Positions 13,306 through 28,100 of a stretch of DNA of 64,000 nucleotides are shown piece after piece. The notes below the pieces were generated by a model, which was not told the origin of the DNA, searched no databases, and saw only the letters and a list, made by a program, of their open reading frames with translations. Both the position numbers and the translations under genes were made by a program. Numbering within the stretch: position 1 is the stretch's first letter; each line of letters begins with the position of its first letter. Source of the DNA: Antitrichia curtipendula (Eukaryota > Streptophyta > Bryopsida > Hypnales > Leucodontaceae); assembly GCA_951230915.1 (NCBI GenBank), contig OX579636.1, positions 35,461,567-35,525,566 on the forward strand, given 5' to 3'.

Positions 13306-16300
13306 GGTTTGGGATTGAAGTGAAACACTAGTTCCCTTATATTCTAATTCAAGTGGAACGGTATTGTATTGTAATGGGGATATGGAAATATGGGTTGGGA
13401 TTGACAATTTCAAATGAAATAGTATCCAAGCTGTTTTGAATTCAAGCAATCCACTAGAAAATTTTATTTGTGTAATGGGATCCTACGCGGGTTTGGGATT
13501 GAAGTGAAACACTAGTTCCCTTATGTTCTAATTCAAGTGGAACGGTATTTTATTGTAATGGGGATATGGAAATATGGGTTGGGATTGACAATTTCAAATG
13601 AAATAGTATCCAAGTTGTCTTGAATTCAAGCATTCCACTAGAACAATTTATTTGTGTAATGTAATCCTACGAGGGTTTGGGATTGAACTGGAATACTAGT
13701 TCCCTTATGTTCTAATTCAAGTGGAACGGTATTTTATTGTAATGGGGATATGGAAATAAGGGTTGGGATTGACATTTTCGAATGAAATAGTATCCAAGTT
13801 GTTTTGAATTCAAGCATTCCACTAGAAAATTTTATTTGTGTAATGGGATCCTACGAGGGTTTGGGATTGAAGTGAATTACTAGTTCCCTTATGTTCTAAT
13901 TCAAGTGGAACGTTATTGTATTGTAATGGGGATATGGAAATATGGGTTGGGATTGACAATTTCATATGAAATAGTATCCAAGTTCATTTGAATTCAAGCA
14001 TTCCACTAGAAAATTTTATTTGTGTAATGGGATCCAACAGGGGTTTGGGATTCAACTGAAATACTAGTTCCCTTATTTTCTAATTCAAGTGGAACGGTAT
14101 TTTATTGTAATGGGGATATGTAAATATGGGTAGGGATTGACAATTTTAAATGAAATAGTATCCAAGCTGTTTTGAATAGAAGCATTCCACTAGAAAATTT
14201 TATTTGTCTAATGGGATCCTATGTGGGTTTGGGATTGAAGTGAAATACTAGTTCCCTTATTTTCTAATTCAAGTGGAACGGTATTTTATTGTAATGGGGA
14301 TATGTAAATATGGGTTGGGATTGACAATTTCAAATGAAATAGTATCCAAGTTGTTTTGAATTCAAGAATTCCACTAGAATATTTTATTTGTGTAATGGGA
14401 TCCTACGAGGGCTTGGGATTGAACTGAAACACTAGTTCCCTTATTTTCTAATTCAAGTGGAACGGTATTTTATTGTAATAGGGATATGGAAATATGGGTA
14501 GGCATTGACAATTTCAAACGAAATAGTATCCAAGTTGTTTTGAATTCAAGCATTCCACTAGAAAATTTTATTTGTGTAATGTAATCCTACGAGGGTTTGG
14601 GCTTGAACTGGAATACTAGTTCCCTTATTTTTTTATTCAAGTGGAACAGTATTTTATTGTAATGGGGATATGGAAATATGGGTTGGGATTGACAATTTCA
14701 AATGAAATAGTATCCAAGCTGTTTTGAATTCAAGCATTCCACTAGAAAATTTTATTTGTGGAATGGGATCCTTCGAGGGTTTGGGATTGAAGTGAAATAC
14801 TAGTTCCCTTATTTTCTAATTCAAGTGGAACGGTATTTTATTGTAATGGGGATATGGAAATATGGGTAGGCATTGACAATTTCAAATGAAATAGTATCCA
14901 AGTTGTTTTGAATTCAAGCATTCCACTAGAAAATTTTATTTGTGTAATGGGATCCTACGAGGGCTTGGGATTGAACTGAAATACTAGTTCCCTTATTTTC
15001 TAATTCAAGTGGAACGGTATTTTATTGTAATAGGGATATGGAAATATGGGTAGGCATTGACAATTTCAAACGAAATAGTATCCAAGTTGTTTTGAATTCA
15101 AGCATTCCACTAGAAAATTTTATTTGTGTAATGTAATCCTACGAGGGTTTGGGATTGAACTGGACTACTAGTTCCCTTATTTTTTTATTCAAGTGGGACG
15201 GTATTTTATTGTAATGGGGATATCGAAATATGGGTTGGGATTGACAATTTCAAATGAAATAGTAGCCAAGCTGTTTTGAATTCAAGCATTCCACTAGAAA
15301 ATTTTATTTGTGTAATGGGATCCTACGCGGGTTTGGGATTGAAGTGAAACACTAGTTCCCTTATGTTCTAATTCAAGTGGAACGGTATTTTATTGTAATG
15401 GGGATATGGAAATAAGGGTTGGGATTGACATTTTCGAATGAAATAGTATCCAAGTTGTTTTGAATTCAAGCATTCCACTAGAAAATTTTATTTGTGTAAT
15501 GGGATCCTACGAGGGCTTGGGATTGAACTGAAATACTAGTTCCCTTATTTTCTAATTCAAGTGGAACGGTATTTTATTGTAATGGGGATATGGAAATATG
15601 GGTAGGCATTGACAATTTCAAACGAAATAGTATCCAAGTTGTTTTGAATTCAAGCATTCCACTAGAAAATTTTATTTGTGTAATGTAATCCTACGAGGGT
15701 TTGGGATTGAACTGGAATACTAGTTCCCTTATGTTCTAATTCAAGTGGAACGGTATTTTATTGTAATGGGGATATGGAAATATGGGTTGGAATTGACAAT
15801 TTCAAATGAAATAGTATCCAAGTTGTTTTGAATTCAAGCATTCCACTAGAAAATTTTATTTGTGTAATGGGATCCTACGCGGGTTTGGGATTGAAGTGAA
15901 ACACTAGTTCCCTTATATTCTAATTCAAGTGGAACGGTATTGTATTGTAATGGGGATATGGAAATATGGGTTGGGATTGACAATTTCAAATGAAATAGTA
16001 TCCAAGCTGTTTTGAATTCAAGCAATCCACTAGAAAATTTTATTTGTGTAATGGGATCCTACGCGGGTTTGGGATTGAAGTGAAACACTAGTTCCCTTAT
16101 GTTCTAATTCAAGTGGAACGGTATTTTATTGTAATGGGGATATGGAAATATGGGTTGGGATTGACAATTTCAAATGAAATAGTATCCAAGTTGTCTTGAA
16201 TTCAAGCATTCCACTAGAACAATTTATTTGTGTAATGTAATCCTACGAGGGTTTGGGATTGAACTGGAATACTAGTTCCCTTATGTTCTAATTCAAGTGG

Positions 16301-18258
16301 AACGGTATTTTATTGTAATGGGGATATGGAAATAAGGGTTGGGATTGACATTTTCGAATGAAATAGTATCCAAGTTGTTTTGAATTCAAGCATTCCACTA
16401 GAAAATTTTATTTGTGTAATGGGATCCTACGAGGGTTTGGGATTGAAGTGAATTACTAGTTCCCTTATGTTCTAATTCAAGTGGAACGTTATTGTATTGT
16501 AATGGGGATATGGAAATATGGGTTGGGATTGACAATTTCATATGAAATAGTATCCAAGTTCATTTGAATTCAAGCATTCCACTAGAAAATTTTATTTGTG
16601 TAATGGGATCCAACAGGGGTTTGGGATTCAACTGAAATACTAGTTCCCTTATTTTCTAATTCAAGTGGAACGGTATTTTATTGTAATGGGGATATGTAAA
16701 TATGGGTTGGGATTGACAATTTTAAATGAAATAGTATCCAAGCTGTTTTGAATAGAAGCATTCCACTAGAAAATTTTATTTGTCTAATGGGATCCTATGT
16801 GGGTTTGGGATTGAAGTGAAATACTAGTTCCCTTATTTTCTAATTCAAGTGGAACGGTATTTTATTGTAATGGGGATATGTAAATATGGGTTGGGATTGA
16901 CAATTTCAAATGAAATAGTATCCAAGTTGTTTTGAATTCAAGAATTCCACTAGAATATTTTATTTGTGTAATGGGATCCTACGAGGGCTTGGGATTGAAC
17001 TGAAACACTAGTTCCCTTATTTTCTAATTCAAGTGGAACGGTATTTTATTGTAATAGGGATATGGAAATATGGGTAGGCATTGACAATTTCAAACGAAAT
17101 AGTATCCAAGTTGTTTTGAATTCAAGCATTCCACTAGAAAATTTTATTTGTGTAATGTAATCCTACGAGGGTTTGGGCTTGAACTGGAATACTAGTTCCC
17201 TTATTTTTTTATTCAAGTGGAACAGTATTTTATTGTAATGGGGATATGGAAATATGGGTTGGGATTGACAATTTCAAATGAAATAGTATCCAAGCTGTTT
17301 TGAATTCAAGCATTCCACTAGAAAATTTTATTTGTGGAATGGGATCCTTCGAGGGTTTGGGATTGAAGTGAAATACTAGTTCCCTTATTTTCTAATTCAA
17401 GTGGAACGGTATTTTATTGTAATGGGGATATGGAAATATGGGTAGGCATTGACAATTTCAAATGAAATAGTATCCAAGTTGTTTTGAATTCAAGCATTCC
17501 ACTAGAAAATTTTATTTGTGTAATGGGATCCTACGAGGGCTTGGGATCGAACTGAAATACTAGTTCCCTTATTTTCTAATTCAAGTGGAACGGTATTTTA
17601 TTGTAATAGGGATATGGAAATATGGGTAGGCATTGACAATTTCAAACGAAATAGTATCCAAGTTGTTTTGAATTCAAGCATTCCACTAGAAAATTTTATT
17701 TGTGTAATGTAATCCTACGAGGGTTTGGGATTGAACTGGACTACTAGTTCCCTTATTTTTTTATTCAAGTGGAACGGTATTTTATTGTAATGGGGATATC
17801 GAAATATGGGTTGGGATTGACAATTTCAAATGAAATAGTATCCAAGCTGTTTTGAATTCAAGCATTCCACTAGAAAATTTTATTTGTGTAATGGGATCCT
17901 ACGCGGGTTTGGGATTGAAGTGAAACACTAGTTCCCTTATGTTCTAATTCAAGTGGAACGGTATTTTATTGTAATGGGGATATGGAAATAAGGGTTGGGA
18001 TTGACATTTTCGAATGAAATAGTATCCAAGTTGTTTTGAATTCAAGCATTCCACTAGAAAATTTTATTTGTGTAATGGGATCCTACGAGGGCTTGGGATT
18101 GAACTGAAATACTAGTTCCCTTATTTTCTAATTCAAGTGGAACGGTATTTTATTGTAATGGGGATATGGAAATATGGGTAGGCATTGACAATTTCAAACG
18201 AAATAGTATCCAAGTTGTTTTGAATTCAAGCATTCCACTAGAAAATTTTATTTGTGTA
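12975..18258 (+). repeat. 14-monomer (2,576 bp) higher-order repeat, two full copies and a partial third
   Basis: The marker gaattactagtt at 13874 and 16450, and acggtattgt at 13358 and 15934, are each exactly 2,576 bp apart, which is 14 x 184. Copies are about 12975-15550 and 15551-18126, with a third starting at 18127 and diverging near 18258. Only scattered point differences are visible, such as gggtaggg near 14131 against gggttggg in copy two, gtgggacgg near 15195 against gtggaacgg, and agtagcc near 15263 against agtatcc. The few differences point to a young duplication. Confidence 0.92.
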
Positions 18259-21200
18259 ATGGGATCCTACGCGGGTTTGGGATTGAAGTGAAACACTAGT
18301 TCCCTTATTTTTTTATTCAAGTGGAACGGTATTTTATTGTAATGGGGATATGGAAATATGGGTTGGGATTGACAATTTCAAATGAAATAGTATCCAAGCT
18401 GTTTTGAATTCAAGCATTCCACTAGAAAATTTTATTTGTATAATGGGATCCTTACGGGGGTTTGGGATTGAACTGAAATACTAGTTCCTTTATTTTCTAA
18501 TTCAAGTGGAACGGTATTTTATTGTAATGGGGATATGGAAATATGGGTTGGAATTGACAATTTCAAATGAAATAGTATCCAAGTTGTTTTGAATTCAAGC
18601 ATTCCACTAGAAAATTTTATTTGTGTAATGGGATCCTACGAGGGTTTGGGATTGAACTGGAATACTAGTTCCCTTATTTTTTTATTCAAGCGGAACGGTA
18701 TTTTATTGTAATGGGGATATGGAAATATGGGTTGGGATTGACAATTTCAAATGAAATAGTATCCAAGCTGTTCTGAATTCAAGCAATCCACTAGAAAATT
18801 TTATTTGTGTAATGGGATGCTACGCGGGTTTGGGATTGAAGTGAAACACTAGTTCCCTTATGTTCTAATTCAAGTGGAACGGTATTTTATTGTAATGGGG
18901 ATATGGAAATATGGGTTGGGATTGACAATTTCAAATGAAATAGTATCCAAGTTGTTTTGAATTCAAGCATTCCACTAGAAAATTTTATTTGTGTAATGGG
19001 ATCCTACGAGGGTTTGGGATTGAACTGGAATACTAGTTCCCTTATTTTTTTATTCAAGCGGAACGGTATTTTATTGTAATGGGGATATGGAAATATGGGT
19101 TGGGATTGACAATTTCAAATGAAATAGTATCCAAGCTGTTTTGAATTCAAGCAATCCACTAGAAAATTTTATTTGTGTAATGGGATGCTACGCGGGTTTG
19201 GGATTGAAGTGAAACACTAGTTCCCTTATGTTCTAATTCAAGTGGAACGGTATTTTATTGTAATGGGGATATGGAAATATGGGTTGGGATTGACAATTTC
19301 AAATGAAATAGTATCCAAGTTGTTTTGAATTCAAGCATTCCACTAGAAAATTTTATTTGTGTAATGGGATCCTACGAGGGTTTGGGATTGAAGTGAAACA
19401 CTAGTTCCCTTATGTTCTAATTCAAGTGGAACGGTATTTTATTGTCATGGGGATATGTAAATATGGGTTGGGATTGACAATTTCAAATGAAATAGTATCC
19501 AAGTTGTTTTGAATTCAAGCATTCCACTAGAAAATTTTATTTGTGTAATGGAATCCTACAAGGGTTTCGGATTGTACTAAAACACTAGCTCCCTTATGTT
19601 CTAATTCAAGTGGAACGGTATTTTATTGTAATGGGGATATGGAAATATGGGTTGGGATTGACAATTTCATATGAAATAGTATCCAAGTTCATTTGAATTC
19701 AAGCATTCCACTAGAAAATTTTATTTGTGTAATGGGATCCTTCGAGGGTTTGGGATTGAACTGAAATACTAGTTCCCTTATTTTCTAATTCAAGTGGAAC
19801 GGTATTTTATTGTAATGGGGATATGGAAATATGGGTTGGAATTGACAATTTCAAATGAAATAGTATCCAAGTTGTTTTGAATTCAAGCATTCCACTAGAA
19901 AATTTTATTTGTGTAATGGGATCCTACGAGGGCTTGGGATTGAACTGAAATACTAGTTCCCTTATTTTCTAATTCAAGTGGAACGGTATTTTATTGTAAT
20001 GGGGATATGGAAATATGGGTTGGGATTGACAATTTCAAACGAAATAGTATCCAAGTTGTTTTGAATTCAAGCATTCCACTAGAAAATTTTATTTGTGTAA
20101 TGTAATCCTACGAGGGTTTGGGATTGAACTGGAATACTAGTACCCTTATGTTCTAATTCAAGTGGAACGGTATTTTATTGTAATGGGGATATGGAAATAT
20201 GGGTTGGAATTGACAATTTCAAATGAAATAGTATCCAAGTTGTTTTGAATTCAAGCATTCCACTAGAAAATTTTATTTGTGTAATGGGATCCTACGCGGG
20301 TTTGGGATTGAAGTGAAACACTAGTTCCCTTATATTCTAATTCAAGTGGAACGGTATTGTATTGTAATGGGGATATGGAAATATGGGTTGGGATTGACAA
20401 TTTCAAATGAAATAGTATCCAAGCTGTTTTGAATTCAAGCAATCCACTAGAAAATTTTATTTGTGTAATGGGATCCTACGCGGGTTTGGGATTGAAGTGA
20501 AACACTAGTTCCCTTATGTTCTAATTCAAGTGGAACGGTATTTTATTGTAATGGGGATATGGAAATATGGGTTGGGATTGACAATTTCAAATGAAATAGT
20601 ATCCAAGTTGTTTTGAATTAAAGCATTCCACTAGAAAATTTTATTTGTGTAATGTAATCCTACGAGGGTTTGGGATTGAACTGGAATACTAGTTCCCTTA
20701 TGTTCTAATTCAAGTGGAACGGTATTTTATTGTAATGGGGATATGGAAATAAGGGTTGGGATTGACATTTTCGAATGAAATAGTATCCAAGTTGTTTTGA
20801 ATTCAAGCATTCCACTAGAAAATTTTATTTGTGTAATGGGATCCTACGCGGGTTTGGGATTGAAGTGAAACACTAGTTCCCTTATATTCTAATTCAAGTG
20901 GAACGGTATTGTATTGTAATGGGGATATGGAAATATGGGTTGGGATTGACAATTTCAAATGAAATAGTATCCAAGCTGTTTTGAATTCAAGCAATCCACT
21001 AGAAAATTTTATATGTGTAATGGGATCCTACGCGGGTTTGGGATTGAAGTGAAACACTAGTTCCCTTATGTTCTAATTCAAGTGGAACGGTATTTTATTG
21101 TAATGGGGATATGGAAATATGGGTTGGGATTGACAATTTCAAATGAAATAGTATCCAAGTTGTCTTGAATTCAAGCATTCCACTAGAACATTTTATTTGT

Positions 21201-22984
21201 GTAATGTAATCCTACGAGGGTTTGGGATTGAACTGGAATACTAGTTCCCTTATGTTCTAATTCAAGTGGAACGGTATTTTATTGTAATGGGGATATGGAA
21301 ATAAGGGTTGGGATTGACATTTTCGAATGAAATAGTATCCAAGTTGTTTTGAATTCAAGCATTCCACTAGAAAATTTTATTTGTGTAATGGGATCCTACG
21401 AGGGTTTGGGATTGAAGTGAATTACTAGTTCCCTTATGTTCTAATTCAAGTGGAACGGTATTGTATTGTAATGGGGATATGGAAATATGGGTTGGGATTG
21501 ACAATTTCATATGAAATAGTATCCAAGTTCATTTGAATTCAAGCATTCCACTAGAAAATTTTATTTGTGTAATGGGATCCAACAGGGGTTTGGGATTGAA
21601 CTGAAATACTAGTTCCCTTATTTTCTAATTCAAGTGGAACGGTATTTTATTGTAATAGGGATATGGAAATATGGGTAGGCATTGACAATTTCAAACGAAA
21701 TAGTATCCAAGTTGTTTTGAATTCAAGCATTCCACTAGAAAATTTTATTTGTGTAATGTAATCCTACGAGGGTTTGGGATTGAACTGGAATACTAGTTCC
21801 CTTATTTTTTTATTCAAGTGGAACAGTATTTTATTGTAATGGGGATATCGAAATATGGGTTGGGATTGACAATTTCAAATGAAATAGTATCCAAGCTGTT
21901 TTGAATTCAAGCATTCCACTAGAAAATTTTATTTGTGGAATGGGATCCTTCGAGGGTTTGGGATTGAACTGAAATACTAGTTCCCTTATTTTCTAATTCA
22001 AGTGGAACGGTATTTTATTGTAATGGGGATATGGAAATATGGGTAGGCATTGACAATTTCATATGAAATAGTATCCAAGTTGTTTTGAATTCAAGCATTC
22101 CACTAGAAAATTTTATTTGTGTAATGGGATCCTACGAGGGTTTGGGATTGAACTGAAATACTAGTTCCCTTATTTTCTAATTCAAGTGGAACGGTATTTT
22201 ATTGTAATAGGGATATGGAAATATGGGTAGGCATTGACAATTTCAAACGAAATAGTATCCAAGTTGTTTTGAATTCAAGCATTCCACTAGAAAATTTTAT
22301 TTGTGTAATGTAATCCTACGAGGGTTTGGGATTGAACTGGAATACTAGTTCCCTTATTTTTTTATTCAAGTGGAACAGTATTTTATTGTAATGGGGATAT
22401 GGAAATATGGGTTGGGATTGACAATTTCAAATGAAATAGTATCCAAGCTGTTTTGAATTCAAGCAATTCACTAGAAAATTTTATTTGTGTAATGGGATCC
22501 TACGCGGGTTTGGGATTGAAGTGAAACACTAGTTCCCTTATGTTCTAATTCAAGTGGAACGGTATTTTATTGTAATGGAGATATCGAAATATGGGTTGGG
22601 ATTGACAATTTCAAATGAAATAGTATCCAAGCTGTTTTGAATTCAAGCATTCCACTAGAAAATTTTATTTGTGTAATGGGATCCTACGCGGGTTTGGGAT
22701 TGAACTGGAATACTAGTACCCTTATGTTCTAATTCAAGTGGAACGGTATTTTATTGTAATGGGGATATGGAAATATGGGTTGGGATTGACAATTTCATAT
22801 GAAATAGTATCCAAGTTCATTTGAATTCAAGCATTCCACTAGAAAATTTTATTTGTGTAATGGGATCCAACAGGGGTTTGGGATTGAACTGAAATACTAG
22901 TTCCCTTATTTTCTAATTCAAGTGGAACGGTATTTTATTGTAATGGGGATATGTAAATATGGGTTGGGATTGACAATTTTAAAT
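18259..22984 (+). repeat. Mosaic array segment related to the 8-mer and 14-mer blocks
   Basis: About 26 monomers with no unrelated insert. Variants known from 10.4-13.3 kb (cctta with ggggg, gggatgctacgc, tgtcatgggg, ccaagttcattt) and from the 14-mer (ttggaattgac, tatattc with attgtattg, aataaggg with cattttcg) recur in shuffled order. A 368-bp dimer is repeated at about 18585-18952 and 18953-19320 with one visible difference. A 552-bp trimer is marked by acggtattgt at 20351 and 20903. Confidence 0.88.
18585..19320 (+). repeat. Near-identical 368-bp dimer duplication
   Basis: The marker gatgctacgc recurs at 18816 and 19184, exactly 368 apart. The two dimers agree over their length apart from ctgttctg near 18769 against ctgttttg in the second. 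Each contains a T-run monomer (ttatttttttattcaagcgg) followed by a caatccactag monomer. Confidence 0.88.
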
Positions 22985-25148
22985 GAAATAGTATCCAAGC
23001 TGTTTTGAATAGAAGCATTCCACTAGAAAATTGTATTTGTCTAATGGGATCCTATGTGGGTTTGGGATTGAAGTGAAATACTAGTTCCCTTATTTTCTAA
23101 TTCAAGTGGAACGGTATTTTATTGTAATGGGGATATGGAAATATGGGTTGGGATTGACAATTTCAAATGAAATAGTATCCAAGTAGTTTTGAATTCAAGA
23201 ATTCCACTAGAAAATTTTATTTGTGTAATGGGATCCTACGAGGGCTTGGGATTGAACTGAAATACTAGTTCCCTTATTTTCTAATTCAAGTGGAACGGTA
23301 TTTTATTGTAATAGGGATATGGAAATATGGGTAGGCATTGACAATTTCAAACGAAATAGTATCCAAGTTGTTTTGAATTCAAGCATTCCACTAGAAATTT
23401 TATTTGTGTAATGTAATCCTACGAGGGTTTGGGATTGAACTGGAATACTAGTTCCCTTATTTTTTTATTCAAGTGGAACAGTATTTTCTTGTAATGGGGA
23501 TATGGAAATATGGGTTGGGATTGACAATTTCAAATGAAATAGTATCCAAGCTGTTTTGAATTCAAGCATTCCACTAGAAAATTTTATTTGTGTAATGGGA
23601 TCCTACGCGGATTTGGGATTGAAGTGAAACACTAGTTCCCTTATGTTCTAATTCAAGTGGAACGGTATTTTGTTGTAATAGGGATATGGAAATATGGGTA
23701 GGCATTGACAATTTCAAACGAAATAGTATCCAAGTTGTTTTGAATTCAAGCATTCCACTAGAAAATTTTATTTGTGTAATGTAATCCTACGAGGGTTTGG
23801 GATTGAACTGGAATACTAGTTCCCTTATTTTTTTATTCAAGTGGAACGGTATTTTATTGTAATGGGGATATGGAAATATGGGTTGGGATATCCAATTTCA
23901 AATGAAATAGTATCCAAGTTGTTTTGAATTCAAGCATTCCACTAGAAAATTTTATTTGTGTAATGGGATCCTACGCGGGTTTGGGATTGAAGTGAAACAC
24001 TAGTTCCCTTATATTCTAATTCAAGTGGAACGGTATTTTATTGTAATGGGGATATGGAAATATGGGTTGGGATTGACAATTTCAAATGAAATAGTATCCA
24101 AGTTGTCTTGAATTCAAGCATTCCACTAGAAAATTTTATTTGTGTAATGGGATCCAACAGGGGTTTGGGATTCAACTGAAAGACTAGTTCCCTTATGTTC
24201 TAATTCAAGCGGAACGGTATTGTATTGTAATGGGGATAAGGAAATATGGGTTGGGATTGACAATTTCATATGAAATAGTATCCAAGTTCATTTGAATTCA
24301 AGCATTCCACTAGAAAATTTTATTTGTGTAATGGGATCCAACAGGGGTTTGGGATTCAACTGAAAGACTAGTTCCCTTATTTTCTAATTCAAGTGGAACG
24401 GTATTTTATTGTAATGGGGATATGTAAATATAGGTTGGGATTGACAATTTCAAATGAAATAGTATCCAAGCTGTTTTGAATAGAAGCATTCCACTAGAAA
24501 ATTGTATTTGTCTAATGGGATCCTATGTGGGTTTGGGATTGAAGTGAAATACTAGTTCCCTTATTTTCTAATTCAAGTGGAACGGTATTTTATTGTAATG
24601 GGGATATGGAAATATGGGTTGGGATTGACAATTTCAAATGAAATAGTATCCAAGTAGTTTTGAATTCAAGAATTCCACTAGAAAATTTTATTTGTGTAAT
24701 GGGATCCTACGAGGGCTTGGGATTGAACTGAAATACTAGTTCCCTTATTTTCTAATTCAAGTGGAACGGTATTTTATTGTAATAGGGATATGGAAATATG
24801 GGTAGGCATTGACAATTTCAAACGAAATAGTATCCAAGTTGTTTTGAATTCAAGCATTCCACTAGAAATTTTATTTGTGTAATGTAATCCTACGAGGGTT
24901 TGGGATTGAACTGGAATACTAGTTCCCTTATTTTTTTATTCAAGTGGAACAGTATTTTCTTGTAATGGGGATATGGAAATATGGGTTGGGATTGACAATT
25001 TCAAATGAAATAGTATCCAAGCTGTTTTGAATTCAAGCATTCCACTAGAAAATTTTATTTGTGTAATGGGATCCTACGCGGATTTGGGATTGAAGTGAAA
25101 CACTAGTTCCCTTATGTTCTAATTCAAGTGGAACGGTATTTTGTTGTA
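22985..25148 (+). repeat. 8-monomer (1,471 bp) higher-order repeat
   Basis: The marker aagtagtttt at 23181 and 24652, and ttgtatttgt at 23031 and 24502, are 1,471 bp apart, one less than 8 x 184. The missing base is the ctagaaatttt deletion, found in both copies (near 23396 and 24867). Close matching covers about 22985-23677 and 24456-25148; the monomers between are looser relatives. The last monomer of copy two (ttgttgtaat then gggatggg) leads straight into the 22-mer block. Confidence 0.85.
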
Positions 25149-28100
25149 ATGGGGATATGGAAATATGGGATGGGATTGACAATTTTAAATGAAATAGTAT
25201 CCAAGTTGTTTTGAATTCAAGCATTCCACTAGAAAATTTTATTTGTGTAATGTAATCCTACGAGGGTTTGGGATTGTACTGAAACACTAGTTCCCTTATG
25301 TTCTAATTCAAGTGGAACGGTATTTTATTGTAATGGGGATATGGAAATATGGGTTGGGATATCCAATTTCAAATGAAATAGTATCCAAGTTGTTTTGAAT
25401 TCAAGCATTCCACTAGAAAATTTTATTTGTGTAATGGGATCCTACGAGGGCTTGGGATTGAACTGAAAGACTAGTTCCCTTATTTTCTAATTCAAGTGGA
25501 ACGGTATATTATTATAATAGGGATATGGAAGTATGGGTTGGGATTGAAATTTTCAAATGAAATAGTATCCAAGTTATTTTGAATTCAAGTATTCGACTAG
25601 AAAATTTTATTTCTGTAATGGGATCCTACGAGGGTTTGGGATTGAACTGAAAGACTAGTTCACTTATTTTCTAATTCAAGTGGAACGGTATATTATTATA
25701 ATAGGGATATGGAAATATGGGTTGGGATTGACAATTTCAAATGAAATAGTATCCAAGTTGTTTTGAATTCAAGCATTCCACTAGAAAATTTTATTTGTGT
25801 AATGGGATCCTACGCGGGTTTGGGATTGAAGTGAAACACTAGTTCCCTTATATTCTAATTCAAGTGGAACGGTATTTTATTGTAATGGGGATATGGAAAT
25901 ATGGGTTGGGATTGACAATTTCAAATGAAATAGTATCCAAGTTGTCTTGAATTCAAGCATTCCACTAGAAAATTTTATTTGTGTAATGGGATCCAACAGG
26001 GGTTTGGGATTCAACTGAAAGACTAGTTCCCTTATGTTCTAATTCAAGCGGAACGGTATTGTATTGTAATGGGGATAAGGAAATATGGGTTGGGATTGAC
26101 AATTTCATATGAAATAGTATCCAAGTTCATTTGAATTCAAGCATTCCACTAGAAAATTTTATTTGTGTAATGGGATCCAACAGGGGTTTGGGATTCAACT
26201 GAAAGACTAGTTCCCTTATTTTCTAATTCAAGTGGAACGGTATTTTATTGTAATGGGGATATGTAAATATAGGTTGGGATTGACAATTTCAAATGAAATA
26301 GTATCCAAGCTGTTTTGAGTAGAAGCATTCCACTAGAAAATTTTATTTGTCTAATGGGATCCTATGTGGGTTTGGGATTGAAGTGAAATACTAGTTCCCT
26401 TATTTTCTAATTCAAGTGGAACGGTATTTTATTGTAATGGGGATATGGAAATATGGGTTGGGATTGACAGTTTCAAATGAAATAGTATCCAAGTTGTTTT
26501 GAAGTCAAGCATTCCACTAGAAAATTTTATTTGTGTAATGGGATCCTACGAGGGTTTGGGATTGAAGTGAAACACTAGTTCCCTTATGTTCTAATTCAAG
26601 TGGAACGGTATTTTATTGTAATGGGGATATGGAAATATGGGTTGGGATTGACAATTTCAAATGAAATAGTATCCAAGTTGTTTTGAATTCAAGCATTCCA
26701 CTAGAAAATTTTATTTGTGTAATGGGATCCTACGCGGGTTTGGGATTGAAGTGAAACACTAGTTCCCTTATGATCTAATTCAAGTGGAACGGTATTTTAT
26801 TGTAATGGGGATATGGAAATATGGGTTGGAATTGACAATTTCAAATGAAATAGTATCCAAGTTGTTTTGAATTCAAGCATTCCACTAGAAAATTTTATTT
26901 GTGTAATGTAATCCTACGAGGGTTTGGGATTGAACTGGAATACTAGTTCCCTTATTTTTTTATTCAAGTGGAACGGTATTTTATTGTAATGGGGATATGG
27001 AAATATGGGTTGGGATTGCCAATTTCAAATGAAATAGTATCCAAGCTGTTTTGAATTCAAGCATTCCACTAGAAAATTTTATTTGTGTAATGGGATCCTA
27101 CGCGGGTTTGGGATTGAAGTGAAACACTAGTTCCCTTATGTTCTAATTCAAGTGGAACGGTATTTTATTGTAATGGGGATATGGAAATATGGGTTGGGAT
27201 TGACAATTTCAAATGAAATAGTATCCAAGTTGTTTTGAATTCAAGCATTCCACTAGAAAATTTTATTTGTGTAATGCGATCCTACGCGGGTTTGGGATTG
27301 AAGTGAAACACTAGTTCCCTTATGTTCTAATTCAAGTGGAACGGTATTTTATTGTAATGGGGATATGGAAATATGGGTTGGGATTGACAATTTCAAATGA
27401 AATAGTATCCAAGTTGTTTTGAATTCAAGCATTCCACTAGAAAATTTTATTTGTGTAATGGGATCCTACGCGGGTTTGGGATTGAAGTGAAACACTAGTT
27501 CCCTTGTGTTCTAATTCAAGTGGAACGGTATTATATTGTAATGGGGATATGTAAATATGGGTTGGGATTGACAATTTCAAATGAAATAGTATCCAAGCTG
27601 TTTTGAATTCAAGCATTCCACTAGAAAATTTTATTTGTGTAATGGGATCCTACGCGGGTTTGGAGTTGAAGTGAAACACTAGTTCCCTTATTTTCTAATT
27701 CAAGTGGAACGGTATTTTATTTTAATGGGGATATGAAAATATGGGTTGGGATTGACAATTTCAAATGAAATAGTATCCAAGTTGTTTAGAATTCAAGCAT
27801 TCCACTAGAAAATTTTATTTGTATAATGGGATCCTTACGAGGGTTTGGGATTGTACTAAAACACTAGTTCCCTTATGTTCTAATTCAAGTGGAACGGTAT
27901 ATTATTGTAATGGGGATATGTAAATATGGGTTGGGATTGACAATTTCATATGAAATAGTATCCAAGTTCATTTGAATTCAAGCATTCCACTAGAAAATTT
28001 TATTTGTGAAATGGGATCCTTCGAGGGTTTGGGATTGAACTGAAAAACTAGTTCCCTTATTTTCTAATTCAAGTGGAACGGTATTATATTGTAATGGGGA

